Positions 18,125-27,040 of a stretch of 64,000 bases of DNA are shown one piece after another. The notes beneath the pieces were generated by a model. The model saw nothing but the letters and a program-made list of their open reading frames with translations, made no database searches and was not told where the DNA came from. Each line of letters starts with the position of its first letter. Position 1 is the stretch's first letter. Source of the stretch: Pseudorhodobacter antarcticus (GTDB taxonomy: Bacteria; Pseudomonadota; Alphaproteobacteria; Rhodobacterales; Rhodobacteraceae); NCBI GenBank assembly GCA_945860375.1, contig CAMAQR010000011.1:25836-89835 (forward strand), in the 5' to 3' direction. A program made the position numbers and the translations under genes.

Positions 18125-20110
18125 ATGAAAGATCTCAACCGTCTGTTGCGACCGAAATCCATTGCCGTTCTGGGCGCGGGTTGGGCGCTGAATGTGATCG
18201 AGCAATGCCGCAAGATGGGCTTTGCCGGGTCAGTCTGGCCTGTGCATCCGACGAAGGCTGAAATCGGCGGATTGCGGGCCTATGCGTCTTTGGCCGACCT
18301 GCCAGAGGCCCCGGATGCGGTGTTCATTGGCGTCAACCGGTTCGCCACCATTGAGGTGGTTGCGGAACTGGCGGCGATGGGGGCGGGAGGTGCGATCTGT
18401 TTTGCCGCGGGCTGGACGGAGGCCGGCGAGCCGGAGTTGCAGGCGCAACTGATCGCGGCGGCGGGCGATATGCCCATCCTTGGCCCGAACTGTTACGGGG
18501 TGATCAATTATCTCGATGGGGCCCTGTTGTGGCCCGATCAGCACGGCGGCGTTCGGGTGGACCGCGGAGTGGCCTTGTTGTCGCAATCGTCGAACATCGT
18601 CATCAACCTGTCGATGCAAAAGCGGGCGCTGCCGGTGGCCTATGTGGCCTGTCTGGGCAACGCGGCCGTGGTGGGCTTGGCTGATCTGGCGGGGGCCTTG
18701 TTGGACGATCCGCGCGTCACGGCGATTGGCATGTACATTGAGGGCATCGATGACGCGGCGGCTTTTGCCGCCCTCGCGCAACGGGCGCGCGCGGCTGGCA
18801 AGGGGATTGTCTGCATCAAGTCGGGCAAGACCGAGTTGAGCCGCACTGCCGCTGCCAGTCATACCGCGTCTTTGGCAGGAGGTGGCGCTGCGTCTTCGGC
18901 GTTTCTGCGTCAGATCGGGGTGGCCGAGGTCAACACGCCGTCGGAGTTGATCGAAACGCTGAAAGTGTTGCATGTGCATGGGCCGGGTCTGGGCGCGCGA
19001 CTTTGCAGCCTGTCTTGTTCGGGCGGTGAGGCGGGATTGGTGGCCGATCTGGCGGCGCCTTTTGGCATCGAGTTTCCGGCCCCGTCGGACGCGGTGCGGG
19101 CGCGGTTGGGGGAAATTCTGGGGCCGATCGTTACCATCGCCAACCCATTGGATTATCACACCTTCATCTGGGGTGACGGACCGCGCACCACCGATGTTTT
19201 CACCACCATGCTGGGCGATTATGACGCGGGCATCTATATCATCGACCCGCCGCGCAGCGACCGCTGCGACCCCGCTTGGTACGAGCCTGCGATTGGTGCC
19301 ATCGTTTCGGCGCAAAAGACCACGGGAAAACCGGCTTTTCCGGTGGCCTCGATGCCCGAGAATTTTGACGAAGCGCGCGCTGTCGGGTTGATGGAGCAGG
19401 GCGTTTGCACGCTGATGGGGCTGGAAACGGCCTTGGCGGCGGTGCGGGCCGCGCAGGTTTTGCCGGGGCTGCCGGGATGGCGGCCTGTGGCCGTGATGCC
19501 GCCAAGGGAGAGCGTGATGTTGACCGAGGCCGAGGGCAAGGCGGTTCTTGCGGCCGCAGGCGTCGCGGTGCCGCTTGCGGTGTCGGGAACGGTTCTGGCC
19601 GATCTGGATGTGTCTGGTTTGACAGCTCCCTATGCCCTGAAGGGACTGGGGTTTGCGCACAAGACCGAAGCCGGAGCGGTGCGGTTGGGGCTGACCACTT
19701 TGGCGGAGCAGGCGGAAATGCCGGGGGCCACAGGCTATCTGGTGGAGGAGATGGTGACGGGTGCCGTCGCTGAAATCCTGCTGGGGCTGCGGCGCGATCC
19801 GGTTTACGGGGTGTCCTTGACGCTGGGCATGGGCGGGGTCACGGCTGAGGTTTTGGCCGATACCGTGACGCTGATCCTGCCCGTGACCGTGCCGCAAGTG
19901 CTGGAGGCGTTGCGGGGATTGCGGTTGTGGCCGTTGCTGGACGGCTATCGCGGGCGGCCGCGGGCGGATATGGCGGCGGTGGCGGATATTGCTGTGCGTC
20001 TGGGCGATCTGATGTTGGCCGATGCCGGTCTTGAGGAAATTGAAATCAACCCGATCCTTGTGCGGCCCGTCGGGGCTGTTGCGGTCGATGCTTTGGTCAG
20101 GAGAACCTAG
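18125..20110 (+). CDS. ADP-forming acyl-CoA synthetase (acetate-CoA ligase/Pat-like)
   Basis: The 661-residue protein has a CoA-binding Rossmann domain (LLRPKSIAVLGAGWALNVIE), two succinyl-CoA-synthetase-like ligase domains (ILGPNCYGVINY; LLSQSSNIVINL; SCSGGEAGLVADLAA), and a C-terminal ATP-grasp domain from about 470 (PYALKGLGFAHKTEAGAVRLGL; EEIEINPILVRP). It makes an acyl-CoA with ATP to ADP. Family members are found in carnitine/crotonobetaine clusters as betaine-CoA ligases, and context suggests the same here. The ATG at 18125 follows GGGGGATGTGAT. Its stop directly abuts the ATG of the hydratase gene. Confidence 0.87.
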   Translation: MKDLNRLLRPKSIAVLGAGWALNVIEQCRKMGFAGSVWPVHPTKAEIGGLRAYASLADLPEAPDAVFIGVNRFATIEVVAELAAMGAGGAICFAAGWTEAGEPELQAQLIAAAGDMPILGPNCYGVINYLDGALLWPDQHGGVRVDRGVALLSQSSNIVINLSMQKRALPVAYVACLGNAAVVGLADLAGALLDDPRVTAIGMYIEGIDDAAAFAALAQRARAAGKGIVCIKSGKTELSRTAAASHTASLAGGGAASSAFLRQIGVAEVNTPSELIETLKVLHVHGPGLGARLCSLSCSGGEAGLVADLAAPFGIEFPAPSDAVRARLGEILGPIVTIANPLDYHTFIWGDGPRTTDVFTTMLGDYDAGIYIIDPPRSDRCDPAWYEPAIGAIVSAQKTTGKPAFPVASMPENFDEARAVGLMEQGVCTLMGLETALAAVRAAQVLPGLPGWRPVAVMPPRESVMLTEAEGKAVLAAAGVAVPLAVSGTVLADLDVSGLTAPYALKGLGFAHKTEAGAVRLGLTTLAEQAEMPGATGYLVEEMVTGAVAEILLGLRRDPVYGVSLTLGMGGVTAEVLADTVTLILPVTVPQVLEALRGLRLWPLLDGYRGRPRADMAAVADIAVRLGDLMLADAGLEEIEINPILVRPVGAVAVDALVRRT

Positions 20111-20905
20111 ATGGAAATGCGCAGTGACGGTCCGGTGAAAACGCTGCGCGAGGGGGCCATTCTGGAGGTGACTCTGGACGCGCCCAAGGCCAATGCGATC
20201 AGCCTGAAAACCAGCCGGGTGATGGGTCAGGTCTTCCGCGATTTCCGCGATGATGACAGTTTGCGGGTCTGTATCTTGCGCGCGCAGGGCGAGAAATTCT
20301 TCTGCCCCGGTTGGGATTTGAAGGCCGCCGCCGAAGGCGACGCGGTGGACGGTGATTACGGTGTTGGCGGCTTTGGCGGGTTGCAGGAGCTGCCCAATCT
20401 GAACAAACCGGTGATTGCAGCAGTGAACGGGATTTGCTGCGGTGGTGGGTTGGAATTGGCGCTGTCTGCCGATCTGATCCTGTGTTCGGCCAATGCCACC
20501 TTTGCGCTGCCGGAAATCCGCTCTGGCACCGTGGCCGATGCCGCCTCGATCAAGCTGCCCAAGCGCATTCCCTATCATGTGGCGATGGACTTGCTGCTGA
20601 CAGGCCGCTGGTTTGATGCCGAAGAGGCGCTGCGTTGGGGGATTGTGAAAGAAATCACCACGTCCGAAGATCTGTTGGCCAAGGCCTGGGATTTGGCGCG
20701 GTTGCTGGAAAGTGGCCCGCCCCTGGTTTACGCAGCCATCAAGGAAGTGGTGCGCGAGGCCGAGAACATGCGCTTTCAGGATGCGCTGAACCGCGTCTCC
20801 AAGCGGCTGTTGCCGACGGTGGACCGGCTTTATGGGTCCGAGGATCAGCTGGAAGGCGCGAAGGCCTTTGCCGAAAAGCGTGATCCGGTGTGGAAGGGGC
20901 GGTAG
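20111..20905 (+). CDS. enoyl-CoA hydratase/isomerase, CaiD-like (carnitinyl-CoA dehydratase)
   Basis: The 264-residue crotonase-fold protein has the oxyanion-hole segments CILRAQGEKFFCPGWDLKAAA and AVNGICCGGGLELALSADLILC, and the second acidic site ALPEIRSGTVADAASIKLPKRIPYH. CaiD hydrates crotonobetainyl-CoA to L-carnitinyl-CoA. The GWDLKAA and GGGLELAL segments and the operon context support that assignment, but ordinary enoyl-CoA hydratase activity cannot be excluded. It is translated directly after the acyl-CoA synthetase, with no gap between stop and start. Confidence 0.8.
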   Translation: MEMRSDGPVKTLREGAILEVTLDAPKANAISLKTSRVMGQVFRDFRDDDSLRVCILRAQGEKFFCPGWDLKAAAEGDAVDGDYGVGGFGGLQELPNLNKPVIAAVNGICCGGGLELALSADLILCSANATFALPEIRSGTVADAASIKLPKRIPYHVAMDLLLTGRWFDAEEALRWGIVKEITTSEDLLAKAWDLARLLESGPPLVYAAIKEVVREAENMRFQDALNRVSKRLLPTVDRLYGSEDQLEGAKAFAEKRDPVWKGR

Positions 20906-21070
20906 CGGCCGCTGATGCGCCTTGTTTGATGAGCAGGGGGCAAAACGGAGTGCCATTCTGTTGCAGAACAATCAGCCGTGCCAAAAAGACCGCAACGGCC
21001 GCGGCCCGGCTGAAAACAATCTACGCTGTCAGTGACGATGGCGCGTTCTGATCTGAATTTTGGGCCAGCC

Positions 21071-21083
21071 TGACCGTCGGTCA
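21071..21083. promoter_or_regulatory. palindrome TGACCGTCGGTCA, TetR-type operator candidate
   Basis: TGACCG and CGGTCA are perfect 6-base inverted arms around one T. The site lies 115 bases upstream of the GMC oxidoreductase start in a 292-bp intergenic region that otherwise shows no gene. Such TGACCG-N-CGGTCA sites are typical of TetR-family repressors. BetI, which controls choline genes, belongs to that family, but no regulator gene of this type is adjacent. Confidence 0.35.
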
Positions 21084-21197
21084 AACGGACCCGGAAATGC
21101 GCGTTAAAGTAACCCTTTTGCGACGCTGCTTGTCGCAGATCGGTCAGGAAACGCGCGCGGCTCGGGCTATCGCTGATCCGCTGACAGCGGAGGCCCC

Positions 21198-22811
21198 ATG
21201 CACGACACCGATTACATCATCGTAGGTTCTGGCTCTGCCGGGTCGGTGCTGGCCGACCGGCTGACGGCAAGCGGCAAGCACAAGGTCACGGTGCTGGAGG
21301 CGGGCGGCACGGACCGACGCTTTTATGTGCATCTGCCTTTGGGCTACGGCAAGCTGTTTTACGATCCGGCGGTGAACTGGATGTATGCAACCGAGCCCGA
21401 TCCGGGGCTGGCCGGGGCGCGCGATCACTGGCCGCGCGGCAAGCTTTTGGGCGGATCATCGTCGATCAATGCCATGGTCTATATTCGCGGCCACCGGGCG
21501 GATTACGACGAATGGGGCGCGCAGAATCCGGGCTGGGGCTGGGACGACTGTCTGGCCGCCTACAAGGCCATGGAGGACACCGAGGCAGGCGGCGATGCGT
21601 GGCGCGGCAAGGGTGGCCCACTGTTCATCAGCGAAAACCGCAAAGGGCTGCACTGGATCGTCGAGGATTATATCAAGGCCTGCGGTCAGGCCGGACTGCC
21701 CTACAACCGCGATTTCAACGGGGCCGAACAGGAAGGCGCGGGCACCTATCAGCTGACGATCAAGAACGCGCGGCGCAATTCGGCGGCGCGGGCGTTTTTG
21801 CGGCCTGCGATGAGGCGCAAAAACCTGCGCGTGATCACGCGGGCGCAGGTGACGCGGGTGCTGTTTGAAGGACGGCGCGCGGTTGGGGTGGAATATGTGC
21901 AAGGCGGGCGGCGGGTGGAATTACGCTGCAACGCCGAGGTGATCCTGTCGGGCGGGGCGATCAATTCGCCGCAGCTGTTGCAGCTGTCGGGGGTGGGGCC
22001 GGGGGCGTTGCTACAGGGTCATGGCATTGGCGTGGTCGAAGACAATCCCAACGTTGGCGCGCATCTGAGCGACCATCAAGGCATCAACTACACTTGGCGC
22101 ATGAAAGTGCCGACCTACAATGATCTGCTGCGGCCATGGTGGGGCAAGTTGTTCGTGGGGATGCAATACTTCCTGACCGGCGGCGGGCCACTGGCGAAAT
22201 CGATCAACCATGGTGGCGGGTTCTTCCGCACCTCGCCCGATCTGGGTCGCCCAAACATGCAGTTGTATCTGCAGGCGTTTTCGACCTTGCTGCCCCGCGC
22301 GGGAGAGCGGCCTTTGCTGACGCCTGATCCGTTTCCGGGCCTGTCCATCGGGCTGTCAAATTGCCGTCCCACGTCGCGCGGGCACATCAGGATCGGCTCT
22401 ACGGACCCGCTGGCGCACCCGGTGATCACGGCCAATGTCTATTCCACCGACCATGACGTGCAGGAAATGCTGGCGGCCGTGAAATACCTGCGCCACATCG
22501 CGGCACAGCCGGCACTGGCGGCTTTGATCGACGCTGAACTGCGCCCCGGCCCGGCGGTGCAATCGGACGGCGACCTCATCGCGGATTTTCGGGCGCGGTC
22601 GGGGACGGTGTATCACCCAAGCTGCACCGCGCGAATGGGGCCGGATGCGGCCACATCGGTGGTGGATGCGGCTTGCCGCGTGCATGGCTTGACCGGGCTG
22701 CGGGTGATCGACGCCAGCGCCTTCCCCAATCTGATCGCGGGCAATACCAACGCGCCCGCAATGCTGATGGGCTGGAAGGGTGCCGAGATGGTGCTGAAGG
22801 ACGCCACCTGA
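21198..22811 (+). CDS. GMC-family FAD oxidoreductase, choline-dehydrogenase-like
   Basis: The 537-residue protein has the N-terminal FAD loop [17 protein letters not shown], the GMC signature 1 region ([19 protein letters not shown]), signature 2 ([16 protein letters not shown]), and the C-terminal active-site segments [12 protein letters not shown] and [20 protein letters not shown] enzymes oxidise alcohols at the membrane or in the cytoplasm. The neighbouring choline-sulfatase supports choline or a related quaternary alcohol, but sequence alone does not separate BetA from other GMC alcohol dehydrogenases. The ATG at 21198 follows GCGGAGG. It is convergent with betC. Confidence 0.85.
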   Translation: MHDTDYIIVGSGSAGSVLADRLTASGKHKVTVLEAGGTDRRFYVHLPLGYGKLFYDPAVNWMYATEPDPGLAGARDHWPRGKLLGGSSSINAMVYIRGHRADYDEWGAQNPGWGWDDCLAAYKAMEDTEAGGDAWRGKGGPLFISENRKGLHWIVEDYIKACGQAGLPYNRDFNGAEQEGAGTYQLTIKNARRNSAARAFLRPAMRRKNLRVITRAQVTRVLFEGRRAVGVEYVQGGRRVELRCNAEVILSGGAINSPQLLQLSGVGPGALLQGHGIGVVEDNPNVGAHLSDHQGINYTWRMKVPTYNDLLRPWWGKLFVGMQYFLTGGGPLAKSINHGGGFFRTSPDLGRPNMQLYLQAFSTLLPRAGERPLLTPDPFPGLSIGLSNCRPTSRGHIRIGSTDPLAHPVITANVYSTDHDVQEMLAAVKYLRHIAAQPALAALIDAELRPGPAVQSDGDLIADFRARSGTVYHPSCTARMGPDAATSVVDAACRVHGLTGLRVIDASAFPNLIAGNTNAPAMLMGWKGAEMVLKDAT

Positions 22812-22907
22812 ACGGTGGTGCCGCCGCGCCCCCCATCGAGGGGGGACTTGGCGGCGGCTGCCGCGGATGGGCGGTCAACGGGGCGTCTGTGGGTGATCGT
22901 GAAGCCT

Positions 22908-22970
22908 CCGGCGGGGATAGTTGGGCCAAAGTGAAAATAATTTTCATCTTGGTCCAAATATCCCCCGCGG
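22908..22970. repeat. dispersed element, copies 4 and 5 as a head-to-head palindrome
   Basis: Plus-strand arm CCGGCGGGGATA-GTTGGGCCAAAG continues to TGAAAAT at 22938. The minus-strand arm (22940-22970) carries CCGCGGGGGATATTTGGACC and AAGATGAAAAT. The arms pair over nearly their full length, making one long hairpin between the stops of the convergent GMC and betC genes. It could act as a bidirectional terminator. Confidence 0.8.
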
Positions 22971-23061
22971 AGCGCCCGACAGCACCGCGACACAGCGCTT
23001 CGGGGTTGCCGCCGCGTGGGAGGTTCCGCGCGCCTTGCGCGGGTTCAGCCACCGCACCGGG

Positions 23062-24570
23062 CTACTCGCCGCGCGGAAACCGCTTGTTTTCTTCCAGCCT
23101 GTTCAGGTCCATGTGGTTGCGCATGTACCGCTCTGACGCCGCGCGCAGGGGTTGGTGATCCCAAGGATAGTAGGCTCCGTTGCGCAGCGCCTCATAGACC
23201 ACCCAGCGGCGGGCCTGGCTTTGGCGCACCTCGGCGTCATAGGCCGGGATATCCCAACGCTCGGACGCAAGGTGTTGGAAATGCGCCAACACCTCGGCGG
23301 CGCGGGGGTCGGCGGCAAGGTTTTCGCATTCTTCCGGGTCGGCGGCCAGATCGTAAAGCTGATCCGGGTCGGCGGGGCAGTGGATGTATTTCCATGCCCC
23401 CAACCGCAGCGCAACCATCGGGGTGATGCTGCCTTCGGCGGCGTATTCCATCGCGACCGGGCTGCTGCGGGGGGTGCCTTTGGCCAAGGGCACAAGGCTT
23501 TCACCGTCGGTCCATGGCATCACCTCGTCCATCGAAACACCAGCCAGATCGCACAGCGTCGGTGTCAGGTCGACGGTGGACACTGCGGTTTGCTCCAGAT
23601 GCGGGGCAAGGCCGGGTGCGCAGATCATCAGGGGCACGCGGGCGGCGCCTTCGAAGAAGTTCATCTTGAACCACAGGCCCTTGCGGCCCAGCATCTCACC
23701 ATGGTCCGAGACAAAGACGATGATCGCTTCTTGCCGCGTCGCCTCCAGTGTCGCCAGAATCTCGCCTATTTTGTCGTCCACGTAGGAAATGTTGGCAAAA
23801 TAGCCCCGCCGGGCGCGGCGGATGTGGTCGGGCGTCACCTCTGATGAGCGCCAATCGCAGGCGTCCATCAGGCGTCTGGAATGGGGGTCCATCGCCTCAT
23901 AGGCCAAGGGTGTTGGGGGGGCCAGCTCGGGGATGTCGTTGTAAAGCTTCCAGTATTTTGCGCGGGCGACGAAAGGGTCATGCGGATGGGTGAAGCTGGC
24001 GGTCAGGCACCAAGGACGGTTGTCGAGGCCGCGCGAGAGGTCGTAAATCTTCTGCACCGCCTGATGGCAGACGTCATCGTCATATTCCAGCTGGTTGGTG
24101 ATTTCGGCCACGCCCGCGCCCGTGACCGAGCCCAGATTGTGATACCACCAATCGATCCGTTCCCCCGGTTTGCGGTAATCGGGGGTCCAGCCGAAATCGG
24201 CGGGATAGATGTCGGTGGTCAGGCGTTCCTCGAACCCATGCAACTGATCGGGACCGACGAAATGCATCTTGCCCGACAGCGCCGTGTAATACCCGGCGCG
24301 GCGCAGGTGGTGGGCATAGGTGGGAATGTCGGAGGCGAACTCGGCGGCGTTGTCATAGACCCGCGTGCGGCGGGGCAAGGCGCCCGACATGAAGGCCGCG
24401 CGGGCGGGGGCGCAGAGCGGCGAAGCGGTATAGGCATTGCCAAAGCGCACCGATTTCGCCGCCAGTTTGCGCAGGTTGGGCGTGTGCAGGAAACCGGCGG
24501 GACCATCCTCGAACAGGGTTCCGGTCAGTTGATCCACCATCAGGATCAGGATGTTCGGGCGCGGTGTCAT
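23062..24570 (-). CDS. betC: choline-sulfatase
   Basis: The 502-residue type I sulfatase has the formylglycine motif SPLCAPARAAFMSG (Cys near residue 50), N-terminal metal residues in NILILMVDQLTGTLF, and central HSQ-like SHPHDPF-type and VSDHGEMLG metal blocks. The C-terminal segment RNGAYYPWDHQPLRAASERYMRNHMDLN is characteristic of BetC rather than other sulfatases. It hydrolyses choline-O-sulfate to choline and sulfate in the cytoplasm. In rhizobia it belongs to betICBA. Here it stands next to a GMC enzyme, without betB or betI nearby. Confidence 0.93.
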   Translation of the reverse strand: MTPRPNILILMVDQLTGTLFEDGPAGFLHTPNLRKLAAKSVRFGNAYTASPLCAPARAAFMSGALPRRTRVYDNAAEFASDIPTYAHHLRRAGYYTALSGKMHFVGPDQLHGFEERLTTDIYPADFGWTPDYRKPGERIDWWYHNLGSVTGAGVAEITNQLEYDDDVCHQAVQKIYDLSRGLDNRPWCLTASFTHPHDPFVARAKYWKLYNDIPELAPPTPLAYEAMDPHSRRLMDACDWRSSEVTPDHIRRARRGYFANISYVDDKIGEILATLEATRQEAIIVFVSDHGEMLGRKGLWFKMNFFEGAARVPLMICAPGLAPHLEQTAVSTVDLTPTLCDLAGVSMDEVMPWTDGESLVPLAKGTPRSSPVAMEYAAEGSITPMVALRLGAWKYIHCPADPDQLYDLAADPEECENLAADPRAAEVLAHFQHLASERWDIPAYDAEVRQSQARRWVVYEALRNGAYYPWDHQPLRAASERYMRNHMDLNRLEENKRFPRGE

Positions 24571-24888
24571 GGGCAGGCTCCTTGCTTTGGCGCCAGCTTA
24601 TGCGCTGTCGGCGCCGTCGAACAGGGGCAGATGCGGCGCGGTGGCTTGGGTTTGCGCCGCGCCTCTTTGAGCGCGGCGGCAACAAGAGGCAAGGTTGCCT
24701 GTTGTGCCACAGTGTTTCCAGAGATTGCGGGTTTGGGGTGGGTCATCGACAGGGTCGTCACAGGCGGTTCCACCACCGTGGCCAGCCGCGGTTTGGAACC
24801 TGTCGCATTCAAGACGCAAAGCGGCGTTAATATGGCAGGGCGGCGCGGTCAGGCGATGCTTGATGGCACGGCAGGACGGGGGTGTTTC
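24571..24888. other. 318-bp divergent promoter region, no gene seen
   Basis: The region separates the betC start (minus) from the CocE-type gene (plus), so it should hold both promoters. Open frames on either strand are antisense or low complexity and match no family. No strong palindrome or terminator was found. Confidence 0.5.
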
Positions 24889-26919
24889 ATGCGCATTGTC
24901 ACCGAATTTACCCATCAAATCGTGGACCTGCCCGATGTGGGCATCACGCTGTCTGATGGTTGCCGCCTGTCGGCGCGGATATGGCGGCCGGTTGGGTCCG
25001 CGCCGGTGCCTGCGGTGCTGGAATACATTCCCTACCGCAAGCGCGACGGCACTTTGCCGCGCGATGAGATGATGCACGCCTATGTGGCGGGGCATGGCTA
25101 TGCCTGTGTGCGGGTCGATATGCGCGGCAATGGTGACAGCGAAGGGCTGATGACCGACGAATACACCATTCAGGAACTGGCCGACGCCTGCGAGGTGATT
25201 GAATGGCTGGCCGCGCAGGACTGGTGTTCGGGGTCAGTGGGCATGATGGGCAAAAGCTGGGGCGGGTTCAACTGCTTGCAGACCGCATTCCTGCAGCCTG
25301 CGGCATTGAAGGCGGTGATCTCGGTCTGCGCCACCACCGACCGTTTTGCAGATGACATTCATTTCAAGGGTGGCTGCCTTCTGGGTGAGAATTTCGGCTG
25401 GGGCACGCTGATGCTGTCTTACTCCAGCCGCCCGGCGGACCCTGCGTTGCGGGCTGACTGGCGGGAGGATTGGCTGGCGCGGCTGGAGGCGGATGCGTGG
25501 CTGGCCCCGCGCTGGGCGGCGTTGCAAGAGCGCGGGCCCTATTGGCAGCATGGGTCGGTCTGTGAAGATTATTCCCGCATGACCGTGCCTGTGCTGTCTT
25601 GGGGTGGCTGGGCTGACAATTACATGAACACCGTGGCGCATCTGGTGGAAAACGTGCCGGGAGTGGTGAAGGGGATCGTGGGGCCTTGGGTGCATCAATA
25701 CCCGCATACGGCGGTGCCGGGGCCGGCGGTGGGGTTTTTGCAAGAGGCTGTGCGCTGGTGGGACCGCTGGTTGAAAGGCGTGGAGAATGGAGTGGAGGCT
25801 GAGCCAGCCTACCGCGCCTATATGATCCATTCCGAGCCGCCGGATGCGAGTGCGCGGCATCGGGCGGGGCATTGGGTGGCGGAGGAGGTCTGGCCAAGCC
25901 CGCGGGTTTCGCGGGTGGTGATGGGTCTTGCCGCCGAAGCCGGGGGGGCCGACTGCCCCCCCGGATCCCCCCGTGGATATTTGAACCAATGTGAAAGCGC
26001 AGAAATTGCCTTGGCCGTTTGCACCCCGCAGCATTTGGGCATGCTGACGGGCGAGTTTTTCCCGATGGGGTTGAACGCCGAAATGCCGGGCGATCAGGCG
26101 GCGGATGATGCGTTGTCGCTGTGCTTTGAGGGGTCGGTTCTGGAGGCGCCGCTGGACTTGCTGGGCGCGGCGCGGCTGCGGTTGCGGGTGGCGTCCGATC
26201 AGCCACTGGCCTTTGTCGTGGCGCGGTTGTGTGACGTGGCACCCGATGGGTCATCGGTGCGGATTGCGCATGGAATGTTGAACCTGTGCCATCGCTGCTC
26301 GGCGGAAAAGCCGGAACCGATGCCGGTGGGGCAGGCGGTGGAGGTGGCGTTTGATATTGATCAGATGGCTTACCGTTTGGCGGCGGGGCATCGCTTGCGC
26401 TTGGCGATTTCAACGACTTACTGGCCGTTTTTGTGGCCATCGCCCAAGCCTGCGACTGTGACGATCCTGCAGGGCAGCCTGGACCTGCCGGTGCATCAGG
26501 GCAGTGCTTCGGAATGGGTGCCGCCGGGGCCCGAGGGGGCGCAACCTTGGGCGCACAGGGTGCTGCGGGCGGGCAAGACGACCCGCAAGATCGAGACGGA
26601 TCTGATCACTGGCACCACGGCTTTGGTGATCCGGGACGATCTGGGTGACGCCGAGAACCTGACCCATGGGCTTTGCACCGGCGAGACGATGTCAGAGCTG
26701 TGGCAGGTGCATCCCGATGATCCTTTGTCGGCGCGGGCAGTTCACACATGGGAGCAGCGTCTGTCGCGCGCAGGTTGGTCGGTGCGCACGCAGGTGCAGG
26801 CTGAAATGACTGCCACCGCCAACCATCTACGGTTGACCGCCCACCTAACCGCTTGGCAGGGCGATGAAATTATTTTTCAGCGGGAGTTTGACGAAACTGT
26901 CGAAAGACGGTTTGTTTAA
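24889..26919 (+). CDS. CocE/NonD-family hydrolase (X-Pro dipeptidyl-peptidase fold), with internal repeat element
   Basis: The 676-residue protein has an N-terminal alpha/beta-hydrolase fold with nucleophile motif GKSWGGFN (Ser near residue 120), YRKRDGTLPRDE, RGNGDSEG, then GGWADNYMN (acid) and GPWVHQYPH (His), and a C-terminal jelly-roll domain (LRVASDQPLAFVVARLCDVAPDG). The family cleaves acyl esters or amides, such as cocaine and cephalosporin esters. In this island an acyl-carnitine or choline ester is a plausible substrate but unproven. Residues about 352-370 (GGADCPPGSPRGYLNQC) are encoded by a dispersed repeat element inserted in frame. The ATG at 24889 is the family start. Confidence 0.87.
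   Translation: MRIVTEFTHQIVDLPDVGITLSDGCRLSARIWRPVGSAPVPAVLEYIPYRKRDGTLPRDEMMHAYVAGHGYACVRVDMRGNGDSEGLMTDEYTIQELADACEVIEWLAAQDWCSGSVGMMGKSWGGFNCLQTAFLQPAALKAVISVCATTDRFADDIHFKGGCLLGENFGWGTLMLSYSSRPADPALRADWREDWLARLEADAWLAPRWAALQERGPYWQHGSVCEDYSRMTVPVLSWGGWADNYMNTVAHLVENVPGVVKGIVGPWVHQYPHTAVPGPAVGFLQEAVRWWDRWLKGVENGVEAEPAYRAYMIHSEPPDASARHRAGHWVAEEVWPSPRVSRVVMGLAAEAGGADCPPGSPRGYLNQCESAEIALAVCTPQHLGMLTGEFFPMGLNAEMPGDQAADDALSLCFEGSVLEAPLDLLGAARLRLRVASDQPLAFVVARLCDVAPDGSSVRIAHGMLNLCHRCSAEKPEPMPVGQAVEVAFDIDQMAYRLAAGHRLRLAISTTYWPFLWPSPKPATVTILQGSLDLPVHQGSASEWVPPGPEGAQPWAHRVLRAGKTTRKIETDLITGTTALVIRDDLGDAENLTHGLCTGETMSELWQVHPDDPLSARAVHTWEQRLSRAGWSVRTQVQAEMTATANHLRLTAHLTAWQGDEIIFQREFDETVERRFV
25943..25996 (+). 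repeat. dispersed element, copy 6, inside the CocE-type coding region
   Basis: GGGGGGC-CGACT-GCCCCCC hairpin (25943-25961) is followed by CCCCCCGTGGATATTTGA and ACCAATGTGAAAGC. It has the same stem and architecture as copy 2 at 17879, but lies within an uninterrupted reading frame. It encodes a glycine/cysteine/proline-rich loop between the catalytic and jelly-roll domains. Confidence 0.8.
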
Positions 26920-26978
26920 GCGCCAGCTTGGGGCAGGATGAGCCAAGAATCGTTGTCACAGCAGAAATCCACGGTCTA

Positions 26979-26994
26979 TTGAGTGGCCAATCAA
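26979..26994. promoter_or_regulatory. palindrome TTGAGTGGCCAATCAA, candidate operator
   Basis: The 16-base sequence is a dyad (TTGA-N-TGGCCA-N-TCAA) with only the two N positions unpaired. It lies 47 bases upstream of the binding-protein start of the family-5 ABC operon, the expected position for a repressor or activator site. No dedicated regulator gene is adjacent. Confidence 0.35.
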
Positions 26995-27040
26995 CAAAAC
27001 GGCTCCAAAGCCGGACCGAAGAACGATCAGGGAGATCCAA

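Noticed and set aside
18230..20971. 913-codon open frame on the minus strand opposite the acyl-CoA synthetase and hydratase genes
   Set aside because: It is rich in His, Arg and Gln with no recognisable domain and lies antisense to two well-conserved genes; such frames arise by codon bias in high-GC DNA.
23881..24888. 336-residue N-terminal extension of the CocE-type hydrolase
   Set aside because: It lies antisense to betC and is not present in the family; the ATG at 24889 begins the known domain.
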